Positions 1 through 8,772 of a stretch of 64,000 bases of DNA are shown piece by piece. This stretch comes from Hyphomonas sp. (lineage in GTDB: Bacteria > Pseudomonadota > Alphaproteobacteria > Caulobacterales > Hyphomonadaceae), in assembly GCA_013791775.1 (NCBI GenBank), contig VMTE01000023.1, forward strand, positions 62,001 to 126,000. The letters are read 5' to 3'. The notes beneath the pieces are model-generated. The model saw nothing but the letters and a program-made list of their open reading frames with translations, was not told where the DNA came from and did not search any database. Each line of letters begins with the position of its first letter. The stretch's first letter is position 1. A program made the translations under genes and the position numbers.

Positions 1-419
1 GCGACGGGGCGCTGCAGGGCCCAGGGGAGAATGCCTTCGCGGAATTCGGTGATCTGCTTGCCGTCCTTCAGGACGATGGCGTCCTTGCCGACCATGTCGA
101 TGCGGCTGACGTGGGAGTCGAGGTTGACGCGGATCATCGGCCAGTTGAGGCGGGCGGCGACCTGCTCGATGTGGGTCGATTTGCCGGTGCCGTGATAGCC
201 TTGCACCATGACGCGGCGGTTGAACTCGAAACCGGCGAGGATGGCGAGCGTGGTCTGGGGGTCGAACCGGTAGGAGGGGTCCAGCTCCGGCACGTATTCG
301 GTGCGCGTCTTGAAGCCGTGCACGACCATGGCCGTGTCGAGGCCGAACAGCTTCTTGAGATTGAGCTTTTCAGTCGGCTTGAGGCCTTCGAGCGTGTCGG
401 TGGACGTCATTGTAGTCAT
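1..419 (-). CDS. cobS: Cobaltochelatase subunit CobS, N-terminal part (cut by window edge)
   Basis: About 139 codons are visible; the gene runs off the left edge. CobS is the AAA+ ATPase that works with CobT and CobN to insert cobalt into the corrin ring in aerobic cobalamin synthesis. The visible part has the CobS N-terminal region followed by a Walker A motif, GYHGTGKS, at about residues 74-81, inside a stretch typical of CobS (VMVQGYHGTGKSTHIEQVAA). Translation can start at the ATG ending at 419 or at an in-frame ATG three codons later (ending at 410). The Walker B and sensor motifs lie outside the window. CobS-like MoxR-type ATPases are the alternative, but the N-terminal region fits CobS well. 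Confidence 0.88.
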   Translation of the reverse strand, partial: MTTMTSTDTLEGLKPTEKLNLKKLFGLDTAMVVHGFKTRTEYVPELDPSYRFDPQTTLAILAGFEFNRRVMVQGYHGTGKSTHIEQVAARLNWPMIRVNLDSHVSRIDMVGKDAIVLKDGKQITEFREGILPWALQRPV

Positions 420-521
420 GGGGAAGCGGGGCTCGTCACGGGAGAGTGTGGGACAGACTTGGGGTTCTAGCACGGGATGGGCCCGCGACTAGTGCGACGC
501 AAGGGAAAGTCGCAGGCCCGA

Positions 522-1355
522 TCAGGGCTTGCGGAAGATCAGGATCGCCTGGCTGGTGTGGCCGCGGATCTCCGGATCGAAGACGTTCTTCGTGCCGTCA
601 TCGGCGGGATTCAGCAGCAGGTCCGAGCCCGTTTCGAACACAAGACCGGCAGCAGCAGCGTAGGTCCTGATAATCGCCGGGTCGATGCGGTGGGTGTCGC
701 CGCCGGTGGTTTCGGGCGAGCCGGCGGGCGCGGCGTGGTCGATGACAACGAACTGGCCGCCGGATTTCAGGGCGCGGGCAATCTCGGCAAAGACGGCGGC
801 AGGCTCGCCGAAGCCTTCGGGCTGGTCCTCCGGGATGTACCAGAGCTCGTGCGGGCCCTGGAACCAGGTGACGATGTCGGCCTCCCCGTCCGCGACGGCG
901 AAGGCGTCGAAGTTGGATTTGAGGTAGGTGACGTTGGTGAGGCGGCCCTCGAGGCGCTTGGTGACGGTATCCCCGAGGAAGGCATCGAACCCGGCGGGGT
1001 TCTGCATGTAGATCGTGCCGGTTGGCCCGACCGCGCGCGACAGGATTTCGGTATAGTAGCCACCGCCGGCCTCGATCTCGAGGATCGTGTCGCCGGGCTG
1101 GGGCGAGAACAGGCCGAGCACGGCGGCGGGCTTGCGGTTGACGTCGGCGACGATGTCCGCATCCGGACGGTCCGGCGTATCCACGAAGACGGAATAGTCG
1201 GGGGTGGCCGCTACCGCCACCGGCTCTGGCGCGGGCGCAGCTTCGGCGGGCGGCGCGAGGGCGGCTTCAGGCGCGGCGGCAGGCGGCGTGCAGCAGGCAG
1301 ACACGAGGACGAAGGACAGGGCAGCGACGCTGCCTTTGATCAGATGCTTGGCCAT
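522..1355 (-). CDS. Exported SAM-methyltransferase-like lipoprotein
   Basis: 277 residues. The N terminus is a lipoprotein signal peptide: MAKHLIKG, a hydrophobic core, then a lipobox ending LVSAC, and a long Ala/Pro/Glu linker to about residue 50. The rest is a Rossmann-type class I methyltransferase fold with motif I ILEIEAGGGYYTEIL and a later FVVIDHAAP strand, like the 'predicted methyltransferase' family COG4798. The start is set by a GGGAG Shine-Dalgarno upstream of the ATG at 1355; a longer in-frame version would bury the signal peptide. It lies 32 bp downstream of a lipoprotein amidohydrolase on the same strand, so the two are probably co-transcribed. S-adenosylmethionine is not expected in the periplasm, so the substrate and even the catalytic role are unclear. 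Confidence 0.75.
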   Translation of the reverse strand: MAKHLIKGSVAALSFVLVSACCTPPAAAPEAALAPPAEAAPAPEPVAVAATPDYSVFVDTPDRPDADIVADVNRKPAAVLGLFSPQPGDTILEIEAGGGYYTEILSRAVGPTGTIYMQNPAGFDAFLGDTVTKRLEGRLTNVTYLKSNFDAFAVADGEADIVTWFQGPHELWYIPEDQPEGFGEPAAVFAEIARALKSGGQFVVIDHAAPAGSPETTGGDTHRIDPAIIRTYAAAAGLVFETGSDLLLNPADDGTKNVFDPEIRGHTSQAILIFRKP

Positions 1356-1387
1356 GGATTTTTCTCCCTCACCCTGGACCCTTGTTG

Positions 1388-3070
1388 TCATGGCGCGCCG
1401 TCTTCGCGGCGCCAGACAATCTTGCCGCCGATGACCGTCATCACCGGTTCGGCTTTCAGAATGTCACCTTCGGGAACCGTCATCAAGTCGCGGTCGAAGA
1501 CAGAGAAGTCGGCGAGCTTGCCGGGTTCGATCGTACCGAGGTCGGCCTCGCGGAAGCTGGCGAAGGCTGGTCCTGTCGTGAACAGGGCAAGGGCGCGCGG
1601 CCGGGAAATCGCCTCCTCCGGCTGCCAGCCTTCGCCGGAGAAGCCTTTCAGATCCTTCCGGGCGACGGCGGCGTAGAATTCGATGTTGGGCGAGCCGACT
1701 TCGACCGGCGCGTCGGAGCCGCCGGCGATCACCGTGCCGAGATCTAGCAACGTCGCCCAGGCATAGGCGCCGCGCAGACGGTCCATGCCGAGACGGGCGG
1801 GGGCGAAGAACAGGTCTCCGATGGCATGGCTCGGCTGCATCGAGGCGATCAGGCCGCCGGAGGCGACGCGGGCCAGGTCGTCCACATGGATCACCTGTGC
1901 GTGCTCGATCCGCCAGCGGAGTGAGGCGCCGTAACCGCCTGCCTCGTAGGCCTCGAGGATGCGGCGGTTGGCGAGGTCGCCGATGGCGTGGATGGCGAGC
2001 TGGACATTCGCGGCCTGCGCCCGGGCCATGAAGGCGGCGAGGCCTTCATCATCGAGCAGCGAGAGCCCCGACGTGTCCGGACGATCCGAGTAAGGCGCGA
2101 TCAACTGCGCGCCCCGGCTGCCGAGGGCGCCGTCCATATAGAGCTTCACGGTACGGTTGGTGATCGTATCGGTTTCGTGCAGGCGGCCCTCGGCGACGGC
2201 GAAGGCGTCCGGGTCGAAGGCGTTGTACAGGCGAAGTGGCAGGCGCCCTTCGGCGGCGAGGGCCTGCATCAGCGGGGCCTCGCGGGCCGAGACGCTCATG
2301 TTGTGCAGCCCGGTCCAGCCGCGCGAGGCGTAGAGCCCGGCGCCGGTTTCGAGGGCGTGCGAGATCGCGGCGTCATCGGGCTCGGTCATCAGCGGCTGGA
2401 CGAGGCCCATGGCGGCGTCGATCAGGATACCGGTCGCCTTGCCATCGCCGCCGCGCTCGATCCGGCCGCCTGCGGGATCGGCGGTCTCGTCGGTGATGCC
2501 GGCCGCTGCGAGGGCGGCGGAGTTGGCGACGAGGGCGTGGCCGTCCGACCGGCCGAGGATGACCTTGTGGGCGCCGCTGACCGGGTCCAGATCCGACGCC
2601 ATGGGCATGCGGCCTTCGGGCCAGCCGGTTTCGATCCAGCCCCGGCCGACGAGGACGGACGCCTCGGGCTTGCCGTCGAGCTCGGCTTCGACGCGCGTGA
2701 CGAGTTCGGCGACGGAGGCGGTGCCTTCAAGGTTCAGCGTCAGCTCGCGCTGGCCGATGCCGAGCAGGTGGGCATGGGCGTCGGTGAAGCCCGGATAGAG
2801 GAAGGCGCCGCCGAGATCGACGAGGTGGATTTCGCTGTCGTCATCGCCCCAGTCGGCCGACATCGGCGGGATGGTGGCGAGGATGCGCCCGTCCGGATTG
2901 ACGACGATGCCGGAAACGGTCTGCGGGGCGCCGGTATCGTCGATCAGGCCGGTATAAATTGTGCCGTTGGTGAAGACCGTGACGCGCGGGTCTTCGGCCG
3001 GGGCAGCAGGCGCCGGGGCCGCGCAGGCCGTGAGGGCGATGGCCGCCGTCAGAAGGATGGCAAGACGCAT
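1388..3070 (-). CDS. Amidohydrolase-family lipoprotein (COG1574/YtcJ-like)
   Basis: 560 residues. It starts with a lipoprotein signal (MRLAILLTAAIALTAC), which puts it in the periplasm or on a membrane. The body is a YtcJ-type metal-dependent hydrolase: an early metal-binding DAHAHL motif, then RIEHAQ, a late GGSDAPVE motif, and the C-terminal composite domain ending LADFSVFDRD. Members act on C-N bonds of amides or ureas, but substrates are mostly unknown. The start at 3070 is chosen because it gives a clean signal peptide and has GGGAG upstream. It is upstream of and co-directional with the methyltransferase-like lipoprotein, which suggests a two-gene transcription unit. Confidence 0.82.
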   Translation of the reverse strand: MRLAILLTAAIALTACAAPAPAAPAEDPRVTVFTNGTIYTGLIDDTGAPQTVSGIVVNPDGRILATIPPMSADWGDDDSEIHLVDLGGAFLYPGFTDAHAHLLGIGQRELTLNLEGTASVAELVTRVEAELDGKPEASVLVGRGWIETGWPEGRMPMASDLDPVSGAHKVILGRSDGHALVANSAALAAAGITDETADPAGGRIERGGDGKATGILIDAAMGLVQPLMTEPDDAAISHALETGAGLYASRGWTGLHNMSVSAREAPLMQALAAEGRLPLRLYNAFDPDAFAVAEGRLHETDTITNRTVKLYMDGALGSRGAQLIAPYSDRPDTSGLSLLDDEGLAAFMARAQAANVQLAIHAIGDLANRRILEAYEAGGYGASLRWRIEHAQVIHVDDLARVASGGLIASMQPSHAIGDLFFAPARLGMDRLRGAYAWATLLDLGTVIAGGSDAPVEVGSPNIEFYAAVARKDLKGFSGEGWQPEEAISRPRALALFTTGPAFASFREADLGTIEPGKLADFSVFDRDLMTVPEGDILKAEPVMTVIGGKIVWRREDGAP

Positions 3071-3147
3071 GACGGGTCGCTCCCTTGGAGGTTCACCGCA
3101 CCGTCGTCGCATGCTTCGGGACGGCCCGCAAACAGGCGCCAAACGCA

Positions 3148-3175
3148 AAACGCCGGACCGCAAGGCCCGGCGTTT
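3148..3175 (-). terminator. Terminator after rpmB
   Basis: A perfect 9-bp inverted repeat, AAACGCCGG / CCGGCGTTT, with a 10-nt loop lies 24 nt past the rpmB stop. Read on the minus strand it continues with TTGCGTTTGG, a weak T-rich tract. It separates rpmB from the amidohydrolase gene on the same strand. Confidence 0.65.
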
Positions 3176-3198
3176 CGAGGTTCAGGAAGGACGCGCGC

Positions 3199-3486
3199 TC
3201 AGGCGGCGACGGCCTTTTTCGCGATGTCGCGCTTGATTTTCAGGGCTTTGGCCGACAGGGCGTCATCTTTCGCCTTGGCGAGAAACGCATCGAGGCCGCC
3301 GAGCTTGTCCACCGTGCGCAGGGCTTTCGCCGCGATGCGAAGGCGGAAATTCTGGTCCAGGGCTTCCGAGTGCAGCGTGACCTGCACGAGATTCGGCAGG
3401 TAGCGGCGCTTGGTCTTGATCTGGGAGTGGCTGACGATATGGCCAACCATCGGCTTCGTGCCAGTGAGTTCACATTCGCGGGACAT
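3199..3486 (-). CDS. rpmB: 50S ribosomal protein L28
   Basis: 95 residues, the usual size for alphaproteobacterial L28. It opens with [20 protein letters not shown] and contains the [10 protein letters not shown] segment typical of the family. L28 is a late-assembling large-subunit protein. The longer alphaproteobacterial form carries a Lys/Ala-rich C-terminal extension, seen here as [20 protein letters not shown]3108 gene lies divergently upstream, an arrangement I recall from several alphaproteobacteria. Confidence 0.97.
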   Translation of the reverse strand: MSRECELTGTKPMVGHIVSHSQIKTKRRYLPNLVQVTLHSEALDQNFRLRIAAKALRTVDKLGGLDAFLAKAKDDALSAKALKIKRDIAKKAVAA

Positions 3487-3532
3487 GGGCCTCGCTCCGG
3501 AAAAAGGGTCTATGTTTGATCTGAAGGCGCGC

Positions 3533-3561
3533 TCCTACAGTCTGCGGGCGCCTCCTGTCAA
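3533..3561 (-). promoter_or_regulatory. Candidate rpmB promoter
   Basis: On the minus strand a perfect -35 hexamer TTGACA (3556-3561) is followed 17 bp later by GTAGGA, a poor -10. It sits 47 bp upstream of the rpmB ATG. The -35 is convincing; the -10 is not. Confidence 0.4.
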
Positions 3562-3752
3562 CCACGACGAATCAGGCAGGGCCTGACTGTATCCGGCGGG
3601 CTGACTGTCACGGCCTGTCATCTTATGTCAGTGGGCGGCCGGGGCCAATTGAGGCATCCTTCGGGCAGGGTTGTTCAGGCCGTGTTGGGAAGGGTTGCTT
3701 TAGAAAGGGAGCCAACGGTGCTCCTTGTACCGGAAAGGACGATACAAACCCG

Positions 3753-4649
3753 ATGAAGCGCAGCCTTTTGATCGCCGCCGCCACGCTCGCCATGCTGGGC
3801 GCGTCTGCCGCCGAGACCGGCCCTCAGGCCGAATCCCCTGCTGTCCTTGCCAGCATCGCGGCCGGCGCCCCGACCCGCATGGTCTACGAGCTGGATGCCA
3901 AGGCCATGGTGTTCATCCTTCCGGCAACCGGCCGGGCCAGCTTCACGGTGGACCTGAAGCCGGAATCCTATGCCATCAAGTCGCGCGTGCGCACGACCGG
4001 GCTGGCCGACGTTTTCGTCAACTATGACATGAACCTGAAAGCCGAGGGCAAGACCCGGGCTGGCGGCCTGAAGACCACCACCTACGTGTCCCAGAACAAG
4101 GACGGGAAGAAGAACCGCCGCGTCGAGCTGAACATGACCGATACCGGGTTCTCGATGACGGCCAAGCCGAAATTCGGAAACCTCGGCGATCCGGCGGCGA
4201 CGGCCGAGCAGGCGATCCTGACCAATGACCCGATCACCGCCCTGATCACGTTCGCGCTGGAGCCGCGTGCACCGGGCGCCGATGCCTGCGGCGGGCCCAT
4301 CAAGGTGTTCGATGGCCGCCAGCTGACCTACCTCCACCTGAAGCGCGCCGGGACCGGCACGGTGAAGGTGAAGACCTCGGCCTGGAGCGGCCAGGCGATC
4401 GAATGCCATGTCACCATGGACAAGGTGGCCGGCTACAAGAAGGGCGAATCGAACAACGACACGCTGACCGGCATTTCCGGCCCGCTGAAGATGTTCCTCG
4501 CCCCGCTCGCGAACGGCGCGCATGTGCCGGTCAAGATCGTCGCGGACACCGACAAGATCGGCAAGATCACGCTGACAGCCCGGACGCTGCGCTTCGAGCC
4601 GCTGGTGACGGCCTCGGCCACGGGCACCGGCAATGGTGGCGGGCAGTAA
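3753..4649 (+). CDS. DUF3108 domain periplasmic protein
   Basis: 298 residues with a Sec signal peptide (MKRSLLIAAATLAMLGASAA). The mature part fits DUF3108, a beta-rich domain of unknown function found in secreted Proteobacterial proteins; visible family features are the YELDAKAMVF opening, the central FDGRQLTYLHL segment and the C-terminal PVKIVADTDKIGKITL. It is divergent from rpmB. No catalytic residues can be proposed. It ends in a Gly/Asn-rich tail (TGTGNGGGQ). Confidence 0.75.
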   Translation: MKRSLLIAAATLAMLGASAAETGPQAESPAVLASIAAGAPTRMVYELDAKAMVFILPATGRASFTVDLKPESYAIKSRVRTTGLADVFVNYDMNLKAEGKTRAGGLKTTTYVSQNKDGKKNRRVELNMTDTGFSMTAKPKFGNLGDPAATAEQAILTNDPITALITFALEPRAPGADACGGPIKVFDGRQLTYLHLKRAGTGTVKVKTSAWSGQAIECHVTMDKVAGYKKGESNNDTLTGISGPLKMFLAPLANGAHVPVKIVADTDKIGKITLTARTLRFEPLVTASATGTGNGGGQ

Positions 4650-4704
4650 GGTCGAGAGCGCGCGCACTTCGGCCTTCGGCCTGCCTGCACTCCGCCATTG
4701 ACCC

Positions 4705-5721
4705 TCAATCCTTCGGCAACCGCTTCAGGGCGGCGATCAGTCCGGCCATGTCGGCCGGCACCGGCGCTTCGAAGCGGAGGGTTTCGCCGGTGACCGGGTG
4801 AACGAAGCCGAGGACGGCGGCGTGCAGGGCCTGACGGCCCAGGCCTTTGGCCGCAGCGATGGCCGCGTCGTGGCCTTCGCCTGAACCCAGCGCCGAGATG
4901 CCCATCTGACGGCCATAGACCGGGTCGCCGATCACCGGAACGCCGATATGCGCCATATGCACCCGGATCTGGTGGGTGCGGCCGGTTTCGAGGCGGCACT
5001 CGATCAGCGCGGCCGCCGGCATGCGGGTGTGCCGGTCGCGGACGCCGAAGGTTTCCACCACCTTGTAATGCGTCACCGCGCGCCGGGCGGCCGGGCTGTC
5101 CGGGTTTCGGTGTACGGACATTTTCTTCCGGTCATTGGCCGAGCGCGCAATGGCAGCATCGACCGTTCCCGACAGCGGACGCGGCGCGCCGCGCGTGACG
5201 GCGAGGTACATCCGCTCGATGTCGTGATGCTCGAACAGGGCGGCGAGGCCCGTATGGGCGATTTCCGTCTTGGCGGCGACCATCACGCCGCTGGTCAGCT
5301 TGTCGAGCCGGTGGACGATGCCGGGGCGTTCAACCCCGCCGATGCCTGACAATTGGCCCTGGCAGTGATGCAGCAGCGCGTTGACGAGCGTGCCGTCCTC
5401 GTTGCCCGGCGCCGGGTGAACCGCCATGCCGGCGGCCTTGTCGATGATGACGAGGTGTTGGTCTTCGAACAGGATCACCAGCGGGATCGCCTCGGCCTGT
5501 GGCTCGGCGGCAACCGGGGCGGGCATGTGGATGATGTAGGCGCTGCCCGGCTTGACCGGCGCGCGGGGGCTGACCTCGACCTTGCCGTCCACCGTCACCG
5601 CGCCGTCCTCGATCAAGGCCTTGGCGCGCGAACGGGAAATTTCCGCCGCCTTCGCGCCGAGAAACGAATCGAGGCGCTGACCGGCATCTTCAGGCGCGGC
5701 GATGATTTCAATCTGGTTCAT
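4705..5721 (-). CDS. rluD: RluA/RluD-family pseudouridine synthase
   Basis: 338 residues. An N-terminal S4 RNA-binding domain (about residues 12-75, with SRSRAKALIEDGAVTVDGK) is followed by the pseudouridine synthase domain. The catalytic-aspartate motif is present as HRLDKLTSGVM, and the late RTHQIRVHMAHIG motif is intact. RluD-type enzymes modify 23S rRNA helix 69 uridines (1911/1915/1917 in E. coli numbering). RluC-like specificity cannot be excluded from sequence alone. It is divergent from the PhoD phosphatase gene. Confidence 0.88.
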   Translation of the reverse strand: MNQIEIIAAPEDAGQRLDSFLGAKAAEISRSRAKALIEDGAVTVDGKVEVSPRAPVKPGSAYIIHMPAPVAAEPQAEAIPLVILFEDQHLVIIDKAAGMAVHPAPGNEDGTLVNALLHHCQGQLSGIGGVERPGIVHRLDKLTSGVMVAAKTEIAHTGLAALFEHHDIERMYLAVTRGAPRPLSGTVDAAIARSANDRKKMSVHRNPDSPAARRAVTHYKVVETFGVRDRHTRMPAAALIECRLETGRTHQIRVHMAHIGVPVIGDPVYGRQMGISALGSGEGHDAAIAAAKGLGRQALHAAVLGFVHPVTGETLRFEAPVPADMAGLIAALKRLPKD

Positions 5722-5810
5722 GGCGTGCCTTATAGACGCGCGAACGGGGCTGCGTCATGCTGGCTTCACACGGCCGGTTCATAAGGCGCGGATATCGGGG
5801 AGATTTCATC

Positions 5811-7502
5811 ATGTCACAGGTCACACGGCGCGGGCTTCTGGGCGGCGCAGCCCTCGGCTCAATAGGCCTCGCAGCCTGCAAGACGGCGCCGAAAGCGGCG
5901 GCCGGCTTCGAGGGCGAGCTGGCCTTCCTGCACGGGGTTGCCTCCGGCGATCCCCTGCCCTCCAGCATGATCTTGTGGACGCGCGTGACGCCGCTGTCCG
6001 GCAGCGGGCCGGTGACGGTGGCCTGGGAAATCCTCGAGGTGGGCAGCGACACGGCGGCGGCCAACGGCGAGGTCGTCACGTCCGAGGCGGCGGACTACAC
6101 GGTCAAGGCCGATGCCACGGGACTGAAGGCCGGCACTGCCTATACCTACCGGTTCAAGGCGAAGGCGGCGGGCGGCGAGGTCGTCTCGCCGGAAGGGCGC
6201 ACACGCACCCCCTCCGCCGACAGCGCGGCGGCGGTGAAACTGTGTGTCACGTCCTGCGCCAATTGGCAGTTCGGCCTGTTCAACGCCTACCGCGAGATGG
6301 CCAGCGAGCCTGGCCTCGATGCCATCGTGCACCTCGGTGACTATATGTACGAGTACGGCGTGGACGGGTATGGCGGCGACGTCGCCCAGAAGATCGGCCG
6401 GCCGCATGATCCGCCGACCGAGATCGTCTCGTTGTCGGACTACCGCCGGCGTCACGCCCAGTACAAGTCCGATCCCAACCTGCAGGCCGCCCACGCGGCG
6501 GCGCCGTGGATCTGCACCTGGGACGACCATGAAAGCGCCAACGATTCCTACCGGACCGGCGCCGAAAACCACAATCCGGACAAGGGTGAAGGCGAATGGA
6601 GCGACCGCAAGATGCGGGCGCTGCAGGCCTATTTCGAATGGATGCCGATCCGCGAACCGAAGGCCGGCGAGGTCACGTCGGCCGTCTGGCGGACTTTCCG
6701 GTTCGGCACGGTCGCGACCGTCCATGCGCTCGACTCGCGGTTGACCGGCCGGTCCCAGCCGCTGGACTGGGGCGCCGCCCTCGCCGGGGCCACGTCGCAG
6801 GAGGATATGGGCGCGCGCGTGATGGCCACGATGCAGGCTGTGGCCGACCCGGCGCGCACGATGCTGGGCGCCGAACAGGAGGCCTGGCTTGCCAACGAGT
6901 TCAAGGCGTCCGTCCAGTCCGGCGCAGCCTGGCAGGTGCTGGCCAACCAGGTGGTGATGGCGCGGGTGAAGCTGCCGGACTTCACCAAGATCATGACACC
7001 CGAACAGGTTGCCGCGCAGGACGTGCCGCAAGTGGTGGAGACCCTGCCCTTCACGGCGCTGGGCCTGCCCTGGAACCTCGATGCGTGGGATGGCTATCCG
7101 GCGGCGCGCGAGCGGCTGTATGGCGCGGCGGCATCGGCCGGCGCGGCGCTGCTGACGCTGGCAGGCGACACCCACACGGCCTATGCGAACGAGCTGTATG
7201 ATGCGGGCGGCGTGCGGCGCGGCATCGAATTCGCCTGCACCTCGGTCAGCTCGCCCGGCATGGGCAGCTATGTGAAGGCGATGCCGGACCTCGGCGAGCA
7301 GATCACGGCGGTCAATCCGGAAATCGTCTGGCATGACCCGTTCAGCAACGGCTACACGCTGGTGACGCTGACCCGCGAGACGGCCCGCGCCGATTACCGC
7401 ACGGTCTCGACGATCTATGCGCCGGCCTACACCGCGAGCACGGCCGCGAGCTATGTGGCCCGCATCGACCAGAGCGGCGTCAGCGGGCTTGATCCGGCTT
7501 AA
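5811..7502 (+). CDS. phoD: PhoD-family alkaline phosphatase, Tat-exported
   Basis: 563 residues. The start at 5811 gives MSQVTRRGLLGGAALGSIGL, a twin-arginine signal, followed by LAAC, so the protein may be a Tat lipoprotein. An N-terminal PhoD beta-sandwich (ASGDPLPSSMILWTRVTP) leads into the metallophosphatase domain: a GDYMYEYG metal-site motif, ICTWDDHESANDSY, then LAGDTHTAYANEL. PhoD enzymes are Ca2+/Fe3+-dependent phosphomono/diesterases involved in organic phosphate scavenging. No Pho box was identified upstream. It overlaps the convergent SDR gene by 4 bp. Confidence 0.9.
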   Translation: MSQVTRRGLLGGAALGSIGLAACKTAPKAAAGFEGELAFLHGVASGDPLPSSMILWTRVTPLSGSGPVTVAWEILEVGSDTAAANGEVVTSEAADYTVKADATGLKAGTAYTYRFKAKAAGGEVVSPEGRTRTPSADSAAAVKLCVTSCANWQFGLFNAYREMASEPGLDAIVHLGDYMYEYGVDGYGGDVAQKIGRPHDPPTEIVSLSDYRRRHAQYKSDPNLQAAHAAAPWICTWDDHESANDSYRTGAENHNPDKGEGEWSDRKMRALQAYFEWMPIREPKAGEVTSAVWRTFRFGTVATVHALDSRLTGRSQPLDWGAALAGATSQEDMGARVMATMQAVADPARTMLGAEQEAWLANEFKASVQSGAAWQVLANQVVMARVKLPDFTKIMTPEQVAAQDVPQVVETLPFTALGLPWNLDAWDGYPAARERLYGAAASAGAALLTLAGDTHTAYANELYDAGGVRRGIEFACTSVSSPGMGSYVKAMPDLGEQITAVNPEIVWHDPFSNGYTLVTLTRETARADYRTVSTIYAPAYTASTAASYVARIDQSGVSGLDPA

Positions 7503-8299
7503 TCCAGCAGGCCCGACAGGGTCGAGCGGCCGCCATCAAGGATGAGGCTCTGACCGGTCAGGTAGGCGGCCTGCGGCGAGGCGATGTAGCGCGCCGCTTC
7601 GGCGATCTCGTCAGCCTGCGCCGCGCGGCCCAGCGGGACGCGGCGCGCGGTCCAGTTCTCGGCCCGCTCCTCGCGCGGGCGGATGGCGACAACGGCATTG
7701 ACGCGGATGGCGTGTTCGGCGAGTTCGAGGGCACCGGCCCGCATCACGCCGAGGATGGCGCTCTGACCGACGGTTTCGGTGAACCGGCCCGGCATCGAGG
7801 CAATCGAGGCGTATCCGAGGATGAAGGTGATCGTGCCTTTCTGCGGGATCCGTTCGACCCCGGCTCGGGGCAGGTCTTCCTGCTCGATCAGGCGTTCGGC
7901 GATCACCCGGAGTGCCAGCGCCGCGCCCCGCGCAGACCGGGCCAGCGCCTTCTCGAACCGCTCCTGGGCAAAATCGAGCAGATGGTCGCTCTCCTCGATT
8001 TCCGGAATGATCACGGCATTGTCGATCCGCCCGAAGGCTTCGAGCGCAGCCGTGACGGCATTGCGCAGGCCGAGGCGCGAGTGCAGCTCGCCGTGATAGG
8101 TTGCCGCGCCCGGCTCCAGCGCGTCCCGCGCGGCTTCCAGGCGTTCGTCCGACGGATCGGCGATGAGCACGCGGTGACCGTCTTCCTGAAAGGTGCGCGC
8201 GATGGCATCGCCCACTTCGCGGCCAAGCCCAAGCACGAGGGTTACGGGTTCACCCACGCGCAAACCCTGGATCAAAGAGCTGGATCGCCGGATCATCAC
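7499..8299 (-). CDS. SDR-family protein lacking the Tyr/Lys catalytic pair
   Basis: 266 residues with the overall short-chain dehydrogenase/reductase fold: an N-terminal Rossmann strand VTLVLGLGREVGDAIA and the typical C-terminal block PLGRAAQADEIAEAARYIAS, then LTGQSLILDGG. The usual YxxxK active site aligns with FTETVGQSAILG, so Tyr is replaced by Glu175 and Lys by Gln179, and the NNAG motif reads IDNAVIIPE. The TGxxxGxG loop is also altered (LGLGREVG). It is probably not a working dehydrogenase; a binding or regulatory role is inference. It converges on phoD. Confidence 0.8.
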   Translation of the reverse strand: MMIRRSSSLIQGLRVGEPVTLVLGLGREVGDAIARTFQEDGHRVLIADPSDERLEAARDALEPGAATYHGELHSRLGLRNAVTAALEAFGRIDNAVIIPEIEESDHLLDFAQERFEKALARSARGAALALRVIAERLIEQEDLPRAGVERIPQKGTITFILGYASIASMPGRFTETVGQSAILGVMRAGALELAEHAIRVNAVVAIRPREERAENWTARRVPLGRAAQADEIAEAARYIASPQAAYLTGQSLILDGGRSTLSGLLD

Positions 8300-8488
8300 A
8301 TTGATCCGGCTTTTCTTGCGGGTCGCGGCATATTGCCGGAAACCAGGACCACTTTCCGGTACACCGCACCAATCCGTTCGGCGCGCCGCGAAGGTCGCAA
8401 TCAGGTGTCATCAACCCATTCTCCAGACCGCTGCGGCCACGTCACGTGTTCCGGCAGGTCCGCAGGAAGCGGGCCGAGGGGAACAGCG

Positions 8489-8656
8489 TCAGCTGGCTTT
8501 CAGTTGTCGCAGCTGCTCCTTAACCCTGAGTTTCTGTCGCTTCAAATCCTTGACCGTCAGATCATCGCGGGAAGGGCGCTTCTGTTCGGCGGAAATCTGT
8601 TCGTCCAGTTGGCGGTGCTTGCTGGCAAGCTCACTGATCCGACCATCGAGCGACAT
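8489..8656 (-). CDS. DUF465/YdcH-family small protein
   Basis: 55 residues, starting MSLDGRISELASKHRQLDEQ. The pattern of a short, highly charged helical hairpin with a conserved LKxxKLRxKxxL end (VKDLKRQKLRVKEQL) matches DUF465, a family of small proteins of unknown function common in alphaproteobacteria. The start at 8656 has a GGAG-like site (AAGGAGACTGCCC) upstream; longer in-frame starts lack one. It lies between the SDR and the diguanylate cyclase, all on the same strand. Confidence 0.72.
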   Translation of the reverse strand: MSLDGRISELASKHRQLDEQISAEQKRPSRDDLTVKDLKRQKLRVKEQLRQLKAS

Positions 8657-8772
8657 GGGCAGTCTCCTTTTTTTCAGCACGGCACTGGGAGGGCCGTTTC
8701 CTGACCATGCCACACCCGCGCGCCAGAGTCATGCATGACCCGACCCGAATAGGTTAACTGCCCGTCATTTGA

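Noticed and set aside
3576-3635. CTGACTGT-type direct repeats upstream of rpmB as an operator
   Set aside because: Only two partial copies with irregular spacing; too weak to call.
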